This document shows, piece after piece, positions 1 through 5,619 of a stretch of DNA of 24,252 nucleotides; position 1 is the first letter of the stretch, and the number at the start of each line of letters is the position of its first letter. The DNA comes from RGIG6374 sp045600965. Lineage in GTDB: Bacteria > Bacteroidota > Bacteroidia > Bacteroidales > UBA932. The notes beneath the pieces are model-generated. The model saw only the letters and a program-made list of their open reading frames with translations. It was not told the DNA's origin and searched no databases. The stretch covers positions 1 through 24,252 of the forward strand of contig JAZRYW010000048.1 in NCBI GenBank assembly GCA_045600965.1. The letters are read 5' to 3'. The translations under genes and the position numbers were made by a program.

Positions 1-155
1 GTGGACGTCCCCGTTGCGTTATCTCCTTTGAGTTATTCAAATTGCCAAGTTTGAACGTGGAAGATAAACGTCAGTAACGTCTTCTATATGTCATTAACCG
101 ACCCGCCAGTTTCCTGAAAGTTTGAAAACCTGACGACAATCCTGCTAATCAACGC

Positions 156-163
156 CAAATATA
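156..163 (-). promoter_or_regulatory. Possible Bacteroidetes -7 box facing left
   Basis: The minus strand reads TATATTTG, which matches the TAnnTTTG -7 consensus of Bacteroidetes primary sigma factors. I could not find a TTG/TTTG -33 element at the usual spacing of about 17-23 bases. Transcription would run leftward out of the window through about 150 bases of leader. This is a weak call because such octamers occur by chance in AT-rich DNA. Confidence 0.25.
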
Positions 164-228
164 AGTATTTTTTCAAGAAATTGTCACTGTCCCTTCCAAA
201 GCGACTGATTACATGCAGCAGATTGTGT

Positions 229-251
229 ATTCGGGATTCCTGTGCCCGAAT
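229..251. repeat. Perfect 7-bp hairpin with a 9-base loop
   Basis: ATTCGGG (229-235) and CCCGAAT (245-251) are exact reverse complements around a 9-base loop. No T-run follows on either strand, so it does not look like an intrinsic terminator. It may be a processing or regulatory hairpin, or chance. Confidence 0.3.
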
Positions 252-366
252 TCAATCTTGTGTGGATTGATACGAATTACAACTTCAGCTACACTCCTTC
301 ATTCCATATCCAAAATCCATAAACAATCTTTCATAAATCTTTACCAACTTATTTTTTCATCATTCC

Positions 367-520
367 TAAATTTGGTTGCCGAAATTTATTATAGCAGAAT
401 TTTTGAGGGGTTTGTGCTTGAAATGAGGGACCATACCGGTTGGTATGTGACCGAATTGAAAGCGCAAAGGTACAAAAAAGATGCATAAGAAATGAGAGCA
501 ATTAAATTTAAACAGCTTCT
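367..520 (+). mobile_element. MITE-like repeat, copy 1 (5'-truncated)
   Basis: This is about 154 bp that is roughly 90% identical to the reverse complement of 4579-4742. The right end keeps the 13-base terminal sequence TTAAACAGCTTCT (508-520). The left end lacks the matching inverted terminus, so this copy looks truncated. Internally it carries the hairpin CATACC-GGTT-GGTATG (432-447) and a leftward TACCTTTG box (minus strand, 472-465) that fits TAnnTTTG. It also has a forward open frame ending HTGWYVTELKAQRYKKDA then TAA at 486-488. The last base of the element is also the last base of the TGA stop codon of the leftward peptidase gene. No transposase is encoded, so if mobile it would need an enzyme supplied from elsewhere. 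I do not recognise the family by name. Confidence 0.6.
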
Positions 521-1002
521 CAATTGTTTCTAAGTTTGGGAACTCCCGTCAGTCGCCTGTAGAAGGCGAGTATCCAGCGCTTCGCCTTCGGGTTGATGCC
601 GTTCCATATCCTGGCCAGGCGCAGCTGTGAAGCGCTGCGGCAGTTGACATTCCTGCCGTTCCTCTTGACTATTCCGATGGCGGTCCCGCAGATGTCCTCG
701 GAGGCGCATCTCTCCGTGCCCCACAGGTTGCCGTCTCCGGCAAGCGTTATGCCGTTTCCGTCAACCGCCCGGATGCGGTGGAGCACATAGTCTCCGTTGG
801 CGAGTCTGGCGAGCACGATGTCTCCGGGAGCGTATGTCCCGAAACGCTTCAGAATGACGCTGTCCTCAGTGTGACGGATGAAAGGCAGCATACTGTAGCC
901 TTTGGCGCGGAGAGTCACTTCGCGGCCTTCGGAAAGAAACTGCGAAACCTGCTCCAGAAGGATCCCGTTGGGGATGCATATAGTCTTGTCAGCCTCTGAC
1001 AT
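520..1002 (-). CDS. S24/S26-family Ser-His peptidase (SipW-like signal peptidase fold)
   Basis: A 160-residue protein with the core of the S24/S26 peptidase fold. The likely nucleophile Ser37 sits in KGYSMLPF and is followed by a hydrophobic strand and GDIVLA (60-65). A histidine (His75) in DYVLHRI takes the place where bacterial type I signal peptidases have Lys, as in archaeal/SipW-type Ser-His enzymes. GDGN (89-92) is the conserved later box. There is no clear transmembrane anchor, so a soluble processing peptidase is more likely than a general Sec signal peptidase. I chose the ATG at 1002, giving MSEADKTI and a 14-base overlap with the kinase-like gene upstream. A longer start at 1047 adds residues without family character. 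It is the last gene of the leftward unit. Its stop codon TGA (522-520) abuts the repeat element. The substrate is unknown. Confidence 0.75.
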   Translation of the reverse strand: MSEADKTICIPNGILLEQVSQFLSEGREVTLRAKGYSMLPFIRHTEDSVILKRFGTYAPGDIVLARLANGDYVLHRIRAVDGNGITLAGDGNLWGTERCASEDICGTAIGIVKRNGRNVNCRSASQLRLARIWNGINPKAKRWILAFYRRLTGVPKLRNN

Positions 1003-1870
1003 TGTTCGCGCAGGTCTGAGCAGCGTCGGCATCGGGCAGACATTCAAGTTGGTAGAAAGGGATGCCGAGTATCACCTTCTCAAATGATGCGTGAAGCCCG
1101 TCCGCCACGTCGGGGTCGCATCTGAAACCCGAGCAGGATGACAGGAACCTTGAATATGCATCGAGGTTGGACAGTCTGGATATATGGTTGTGGGGAGCCT
1201 GTACGATGTAGACCACAGCCGCCACGGGAGCGCTCGCGTTGCGGTAGCAGGGGGTTTTCCCGCTCCACGGAGATCCGTAGCATATTATGGACCCGTCATC
1301 GTGGACACGAAGCACGGGATTGTCGTCGTTGAGCAGTTCACTGCCTTCTATGTGCTTGATCCACAGCTGGCTGTGGGTGCTCTTGCCGGCGCCGCTATGT
1401 CCCATAAAAAGATATGCCCGGCCGTTGTTCACAACCACTGATGAATGCAGCTCGAGAGTGTTGAAGCGTGCCGATGAGAGTGCGTAGAGCAGCATCACCG
1501 CATTGGAGAATGCGGTATGTTCCAGTATCCCGCGATCCTTGAAGAATATGGCCGCCCTGTGGAATACCCTGTCGCAGAAGACCTTGCACCTGAGTTCCCC
1601 GTTGTCGGCCCTGACGGATATGTCGATGCGCCATCCCTCGTCACAGCTGAGAATGTCTATGCGAGGGACACCCGGTTCTTCCTTGCCGCGGTATGCATAC
1701 TCGGCCGAGTGGCAGGCGGGCTCTTCAGAAACGGATTCGATGGAGAACAGAAGCTCGTCCGCCGCCTCCCTCAGGAAGGGCTTGTAGGAGCCGAGATGTT
1801 TCCAGATATTGTCGCTGCCGGGCAGAGTTATGCTGAAGTTGTGTTGCGCGACACAGAAAAACCTCGTCAT
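989..1870 (-). CDS. HPr kinase/phosphorylase-like P-loop ATPase
   Basis: A 293-residue protein. The C-terminal half resembles the catalytic domain of HPr kinase: Walker A GHSGAGKST at 157-165, then LLNDDNPVLR (179-188) where HprK has its metal/base region, then GSPWSGKTP (199-207). The N-terminal 140 residues are not the HprK N-domain and resemble the extension seen in Bacteroidetes proteins annotated SynChlorMet/PqqD-associated or simply hypothetical. There is no HPr or PTS gene nearby, so a role in sugar repression is unlikely. Relatives such as the paeninodin-type lasso-peptide kinases phosphorylate peptide substrates, so a peptide-modifying role beside the peptidase gene is an inference. 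Its start ATGA overlaps the lptB stop by 4 bp, indicating translational coupling. Confidence 0.7.
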   Translation of the reverse strand: MTRFFCVAQHNFSITLPGSDNIWKHLGSYKPFLREAADELLFSIESVSEEPACHSAEYAYRGKEEPGVPRIDILSCDEGWRIDISVRADNGELRCKVFCDRVFHRAAIFFKDRGILEHTAFSNAVMLLYALSSARFNTLELHSSVVVNNGRAYLFMGHSGAGKSTHSQLWIKHIEGSELLNDDNPVLRVHDDGSIICYGSPWSGKTPCYRNASAPVAAVVYIVQAPHNHISRLSNLDAYSRFLSSCSGFRCDPDVADGLHASFEKVILGIPFYQLECLPDADAAQTCANNVRG

Positions 1871-2628
1871 ACGGCCTTGTCCTCCTGTCTCTCGTGGAGC
1901 ACGGCCTTGCGGAGCTCGAAATTCTGGCCGAGATACTTGCGCCTGACCTCGGGGTTGGCGGCCAACTGTTCGGCCGTGCCGCTTTCGAGTATGGTGCCTT
2001 CGTAGAGCAGGTATGCCCGGTCTGTGATAGCCAGTGTCTCGTGGACGTTGTGGTCGGTGATGATGATGCCGATATTCTTGTATTTCAGTTTGGCGATGAT
2101 GTGCTGGATGTCTTCCACGGCAATGGGGTCGACTCCGGCGAACGGCTCGTCAAGAAGTATGAACTTGGGGTTGATGGCAAGCGCCCTCGCTATCTCGCAG
2201 CGGCGCCTCTCGCCACCGGAAAGCTGGATGCCCAGACTCTTGCGCACTTTCTGGAGGCCGAACTCCTCTATCAGAGATTCGAGCCTTTCCTTGCGCTCCG
2301 TCTTTGGGAATCCCGCCATTTCCATCACTGAAATTATGTTGTCCTCGACGCTCATCTTGCGGAATACGGATGCTTCCTGGGCCAGGTATCCCAGCCCTTT
2401 CTTCGCCCTCTGGTACATAGCCATTCCGGTAATCTCCTCGTCATCGAGAAAAATCTTGCCCGAATTGGGCTTGATGAGGCCTGTGATCATATAGAAACTC
2501 GTGGTTTTCCCGGCACCGTTAGGGCCCAGAAGCCCTACTATCTCGCCTTGTTCCACCTCAATGGAAACGCCCTTGACGACAGTGCGCATTCCATATTTCT
2601 TTACCAGGTTTGTAGTGTGGAGTTTCAT
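1867..2628 (-). CDS. lptB: LPS export ABC transporter ATP-binding protein LptB
   Basis: A 253-residue ABC ATPase that powers extraction of lipopolysaccharide from the inner membrane with LptF/LptG and feeds the LptC-A-D bridge. Walker A is GPNGAGKTT (35-43). The signature is LSGGE (136-140), Walker B is FILLDEP (156-162), and the switch His193 is in TDHNV. The stretches FYMITGLI and LGYLAQEASVFRKMSVEDN are typical of LptB rather than other ABC ATPases. Length is slightly above the usual 240 because of a short C-terminal tail. It lies 8 bases after dnaX and overlaps the next gene by 4 bp. LptF, LptG, LptC and LptA are not in the window. Confidence 0.93.
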   Translation of the reverse strand: MKLHTTNLVKKYGMRTVVKGVSIEVEQGEIVGLLGPNGAGKTTSFYMITGLIKPNSGKIFLDDEEITGMAMYQRAKKGLGYLAQEASVFRKMSVEDNIISVMEMAGFPKTERKERLESLIEEFGLQKVRKSLGIQLSGGERRRCEIARALAINPKFILLDEPFAGVDPIAVEDIQHIIAKLKYKNIGIIITDHNVHETLAITDRAYLLYEGTILESGTAEQLAANPEVRRKYLGQNFELRKAVLHERQEDKAV

Positions 2629-2636
2629 CTTGCTGA

Positions 2637-4526
2637 TTATTTTACGTCAAGGTCAAGAGTGTCCTTGAGCTTACGCAGGTCCTCGCTGCCGGTGAGCATC
2701 ACTCTGGCTTTTTCGGATGGCATATAGGGAGCGGCCGGCCTTGAAGCGACCTCGGGTACGTCGACTAAAAGGCGCAGGTCGGAGTTGTTCAGATGTTTCT
2801 GGAGATAGCTTTCCAGCGACAGTAGGCAGTTCTTCTCTATCCAGTCCTTCTGGCTGGCGTTTTTGACGTGGAAGAGGACAGTCGCCCCGTCTTCGGCGAT
2901 TTCAGGCGCAGTCCTGGCCATAGTGCCGGCGAATCTGGGCTGCTGCTGCAGCGCGGCGAGTTCCTGCCATACTTCGTTGAGGCGCTCGATTGTGAATGAT
3001 TCCTGCTTGGAGACGGGGGATTCGGCCTGCGCTATGGCAGCATCGACGAAAAGTTCGCTCTGCTTCATCATCTCCTTGATGGACAGACCTGAGGAGGCCT
3101 TTACCGGCTCGGGTTCAACCGGCTTGGGCTCCGGTTCGGGAGCTGGTTCCGGCTTCGGTTCCTCCGCTTTGGGTTCCTCCGCTTTGGGTTCTTCCGCTTT
3201 GGGTTCCTCCGCTTTGGGCTCTTCCGCCTTGGGCTTGGGTCCCGGTTTGGGTTCCGGTTCCGGTTTCGGTTCGGGCTCCGGTTCCGGTTTGGGTTCGGGA
3301 ACTGGTTCCGGTGCAGGCTTGGGAGCGGGTCTGGGAGCCGGAGCTGCGGGAGCGGGCATATGCACGGGCGATGAAGCCGCCTGGCGCTGCACGGCCTGTC
3401 CGGGCATCCTTACGGGGGGCGTCGACAGTGTGTGTGAAACGATGTCCGAAATCCTCAGCAGGGCGAGTTCGATGCTGAGCCGCGGGTTGCCGCTGGCCTT
3501 GTAGAGGGCTTCGCAGGAAGTGGATATGTTCAGGGCCTCGAAGAGGAAGGAAATCTGACACTTGTCGGCATATTCCTGATATCTTGAGGCAACGGAAGGC
3601 GCGAGTTCGAGCAGACTGCCTGACGATACGTTCTTGCAGACAAGCAGGTCTCTGAAATGCGAACTGAGCCCTGATATGAAGTGAAGCGCGTTGAATCCTT
3701 TCGAGAGTATGCTGTCGAAGGTCAGCAGCGCGTCGGCATAGTCACCCTCGAGGAAATTGTCGGTGAGATTGAAATAGTATTCGTAATCGAGCACGTTGAG
3801 GTTCCTTATGACCTGTTCGTACGTTATTTCCGTGCCGCAGAAGGCCACCATCTGGTCGAACAGGGTCAGGGCATCGCGCATCGCGCCGTCAGCCTTCTGA
3901 GCGATGATGTGCATCGCATCCTCGCTGATGGTGATGTTCTCCTTCTGCGCAATGCTTTTCAGGTTGGACACTATCCCCTCTATCGTGATGCGGTTGAAGT
4001 CGTAGGTCTGGCATCTGGAGAGGATGGTGGGGAGTATCTTGTGCTTTTCAGTGGTGGCCAGGATGAAGATGGCGTGCTGTGGCGGTTCCTCAAGGGTCTT
4101 GAGGAATGCGTTGAAAGCGGACGTGGAGAGCATATGGACCTCGTCAATGATATAGACGCTGTATCTCCCTATCTGGGGAGGGATGCGCACCTTGTCGGTG
4201 AGGTTGCGGATGTCGTCAACCGAGTTGTTGGACGCAGCATCCAGTTCGTAGATGTTGTATGAGCGTCCTTCCTCGAACGAAAGGCACGATTCGCATTTGC
4301 CGCAGGGTTCCATATCGATGGAGAGGTGCTCGCAGTTGATGGTCTTGGCGAAGATTCGCGCGGTGCTGGTCTTCCCGACGCCTCGGGGGCCGCAGAAAAG
4401 GTATGCGTGCGCGAGCTGTCCCCTTGTGATGGAGTTCTTCAGGGTGGTCGATATGTTGTCCTGGCCGATGAGCGAGCCGAAGTTGGCCGGCCTGTACTTT
4501 CTTGCTGATACTATATATTGTTCCAT
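2637..4526 (-). CDS. dnaX: DNA polymerase III subunit gamma/tau
   Basis: A 629-residue clamp-loader ATPase that opens the sliding clamp and, as tau, ties the clamp loader to polymerase and helicase. Walker A is GPRGVGKT (46-53). The zinc-module cysteines are C65, C75, C78 and C81. Walker B/DEVH is at 128-131 and the SRC arginine-finger motif at 170-172. After the collar domain there is a long Pro/Glu/Lys linker (about 385-475) that includes five AEEPK units, then a C-terminal tau domain of about 140 residues. The start MEQYIVSARKYRP at 4526 is preferred. An in-frame extension to 4607 would read through the promoter and into the repeat element. It is the first gene of the leftward unit. I saw no obvious slippery frameshift site for a separate gamma form. 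Confidence 0.95.
   Translation of the reverse strand: MEQYIVSARKYRPANFGSLIGQDNISTTLKNSITRGQLAHAYLFCGPRGVGKTSTARIFAKTINCEHLSIDMEPCGKCESCLSFEEGRSYNIYELDAASNNSVDDIRNLTDKVRIPPQIGRYSVYIIDEVHMLSTSAFNAFLKTLEEPPQHAIFILATTEKHKILPTILSRCQTYDFNRITIEGIVSNLKSIAQKENITISEDAMHIIAQKADGAMRDALTLFDQMVAFCGTEITYEQVIRNLNVLDYEYYFNLTDNFLEGDYADALLTFDSILSKGFNALHFISGLSSHFRDLLVCKNVSSGSLLELAPSVASRYQEYADKCQISFLFEALNISTSCEALYKASGNPRLSIELALLRISDIVSHTLSTPPVRMPGQAVQRQAASSPVHMPAPAAPAPRPAPKPAPEPVPEPKPEPEPEPKPEPEPKPGPKPKAEEPKAEEPKAEEPKAEEPKAEEPKPEPAPEPEPKPVEPEPVKASSGLSIKEMMKQSELFVDAAIAQAESPVSKQESFTIERLNEVWQELAALQQQPRFAGTMARTAPEIAEDGATVLFHVKNASQKDWIEKNCLLSLESYLQKHLNNSDLRLLVDVPEVASRPAAPYMPSEKARVMLTGSEDLRKLKDTLDLDVK
3160..3234 (-). 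repeat. Five tandem 15-bp units inside dnaX (AEEPK repeats)
   Basis: Five contiguous 15-base units start at 3160, 3175, 3190, 3205 and 3220. On the plus strand they read TCCTCCGCTTTGGGT with only C/T changes at a few positions. They encode AEEPK five times in the DnaX linker (about residues 431-456). Flanking DNA is also low-complexity and encodes Glu-Pro/Lys-Pro runs. Units of 15 bp keep frame, so copy-number change by slippage would lengthen or shorten the linker without disrupting dnaX. Confidence 0.9.
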
Positions 4527-4533
4527 AATATGG

Positions 4534-4569
4534 CAAAAATACAACTTTTTTTGGAATACCATTTCAAAA
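4534..4569 (-). promoter_or_regulatory. dnaX promoter
   Basis: On the minus strand a TTTTG box (4569-4565) is followed after 23 bases by TATTTTTG (4541-4534). This matches the Bacteroidetes TTG / TAnnTTTG pattern. The -7 box ends only 7 bases before the dnaX ATG, implying a very short or nearly absent leader. The -33 box lies 9 bases from the edge of the repeat element at 4579. Confidence 0.55.
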
Positions 4570-4578
4570 CATTCTTTA

Positions 4579-4742
4579 AGAAGCTGTTTAAATTTAATTG
4601 CTCTCATTCCTTATGCATCTTTTTTGTATCTTTGTGCTTTCAATTCGGTTACATACCAACCGGTATGCTCCCTCATTTCAAGCATAAATCCATCAAAAAA
4701 TCTGCTATAATAAATTTCGGCAATCAAAATTAAACAGCTTCT
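4579..4742 (-). mobile_element. MITE-like repeat, copy 2 (complete, 13-bp terminal inverted repeats)
   Basis: A 164-bp element bounded by AGAAGCTGTTTAA (4579-4591) and its exact reverse complement TTAAACAGCTTCT (4730-4742). It is inverted relative to the copy at 367-520. It has the hairpin CATACC-AACC-GGTATG (4652-4667) and a rightward TATCTTTG box (4627-4634). On the minus strand a frame stays open from the terminal repeat through to a TAA at 4613-4611 and ends HTGWYVTELKAQRYKKDA. This frame has no ATG near its beginning. No transposase is present, and I could not find a clear target-site duplication. It sits between the divergent dnaX and 4771 genes. Confidence 0.7.
4627..4634 (+). promoter_or_regulatory. 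-7 box carried by the repeat element, facing the secreted-protein gene
   Basis: TATCTTTG matches TAnnTTTG exactly. The nearest upstream TTG is at 4598-4600, 26 bases away, longer than the usual spacing, so the -33 contact is doubtful. The box would transcribe rightward into the gene at 4771 with a leader of about 130 bases. The equivalent octamer is conserved in copy 1 as TACCTTTG. Confidence 0.4.
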
Positions 4743-4770
4743 GAATTTGCAGCATTGAAAATCGACCCGT

Positions 4771-5619
4771 ATGAAACATCTTCTTCTGCTCATTTCGGCC
4801 GTGCTCCTTCCGGCCTTTGCAAGCGCCGGCAACGGCACGTCACTTTCAGGAGATTACACCAACATCGACAGCAGGACACTGACGGTGATCGCCTCAGGCG
4901 CGTCACCTCTGACCGGTATGCTTGTCAGGGATGCAGTGGAGCGCAACTGGAACCTCACCCCCTTTGAATTCTGTGCCGGAGAGGAGTTCGATGCCTTCAA
5001 AACGGACACCTCAAGGATATTCCTTATGCAGGTCACTGACAGTTTCAACGGCCAGGACGGACCGGATGCCGTGTGCCTGGTTCTCCTGAAGGGTTCTCTC
5101 AAGGCCGGGGACGGGTTCTCACATATGCCTGTCCTTGCAAAACTGGTCCTTTGCCCCGTAGGGGACGAAGAGGATGCGGCTATGTTCATCCCTCTTTATG
5201 TGAAGGCCATTCAGTCGCTTGTGAAGGAGAGAGCCTCTTCAACCAGCCGCATTCCTAAACTTACCCGGGCCGTGAATGATATGGCCGCCCTGGCCGGAAG
5301 GCGGGTGCTCGTCTGTGAAGGTGACGTCTCGGACGAGGTCGATACCGACATATTCGAGGCCAGCGGGGAAGGCCGTGTCATACTTGCCGGCCGTAAGGCC
5401 GTCGAGGAGGCTCTGGCGGGCAATCAGGATGTGGTCGTGGCAAGGTGCTTCACCGTCAGGGGCGAAAGGAAGGCCGTCAGTTACAGGATACTGGCCGACG
5501 TGGTCAGCGGCAGGGTGTTCCTCTACTTCGGCAGCACCCTTATGCCCAATTCGAAGGACGGTTTCTCCAGGTTTGACATAAGAAGGATAATATCAGCGGC
5601 AGATGCAGGGAAACGTTAA
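4771..5619 (+). CDS. Secreted protein of unknown function
   Basis: A 282-residue protein. Residues 1-19 form a signal peptide: a Lys-His start, a leucine-rich core and an AFASA-type cleavage site. The mature protein has no motif I recognise. It contains alternating hydrophobic strands (for example RVLVCEGDVSDEVDTDIFE and VVVARCFTVRG) and a conserved-looking end (YRILADVVSGRVFLYFGSTLMP). There is no lipobox cysteine, so it is periplasmic or secreted rather than a lipoprotein. Its end overlaps the start of the M16 protease gene by 17 bp, so the two are co-translated and may work together. The start at 4771 is the first ATG after the repeat element and gives the signal peptide directly. I cannot assign a function. 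Confidence 0.7.
   Translation: MKHLLLLISAVLLPAFASAGNGTSLSGDYTNIDSRTLTVIASGASPLTGMLVRDAVERNWNLTPFEFCAGEEFDAFKTDTSRIFLMQVTDSFNGQDGPDAVCLVLLKGSLKAGDGFSHMPVLAKLVLCPVGDEEDAAMFIPLYVKAIQSLVKERASSTSRIPKLTRAVNDMAALAGRRVLVCEGDVSDEVDTDIFEASGEGRVILAGRKAVEEALAGNQDVVVARCFTVRGERKAVSYRILADVVSGRVFLYFGSTLMPNSKDGFSRFDIRRIISAADAGKR

Larger units (their letters stand above)
1..366. other. AT-rich region without a recognisable gene
   Basis: No frame on either strand gives a convincing protein. The three forward frames at the left edge close within about 80 bases, and the longest open frame, starting at 213, has no family-like composition before it runs into the repeat at 367. Visible structure is limited to a short perfect hairpin (229-251), a leftward TAnnTTTG box (156-163), and a purine run AAGGAG read leftward at about 22-28. 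These would fit a long leader for a leftward gene starting beyond the left edge, but that gene is not in the window. Base composition is clearly more AT-rich than the coding regions. Confidence 0.5.

Noticed and set aside
432..447. CATACC-GGTT-GGTATG hairpin as the terminator of the leftward unit
   Set aside because: The stem is only 6 bp with no T-run, and it is present identically in the other repeat copy ahead of an operon, so it is a repeat feature.
213..488. 91-residue open frame as an independent gene
   Set aside because: The first half has no counterpart in the second repeat copy and no family features. Only the part within the repeat is conserved, so I describe it under the element.
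1003..1047. Upstream ATG for the S24/S26 peptidase
   Set aside because: It adds 15 residues unlike the family and a much larger overlap with the kinase-like gene. The ATG at 1002 gives the expected IPNGILLEQV-type start.
2863..3504. Plus-strand frame rich in GSSALG and GSGSG repeats
   Set aside because: It is the antisense of the DnaX AEEPK and Pro/Glu linker; the repeat arises from the dnaX coding repeats.
4527..4607. N-terminal 27-residue extension of DnaX (MRAIKFKQLL...)
   Set aside because: It reads through the dnaX promoter into the end of the repeat element. The same MRAIKFKQLL appears after copy 1 without any dnaX. MEQYIVSARKYRP at 4526 is the family start.
4611..4838. 75-residue leftward open frame as a gene
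   Set aside because: It begins inside the secreted-protein gene on the opposite strand. Only the portion inside the repeat is shared with the other copy.
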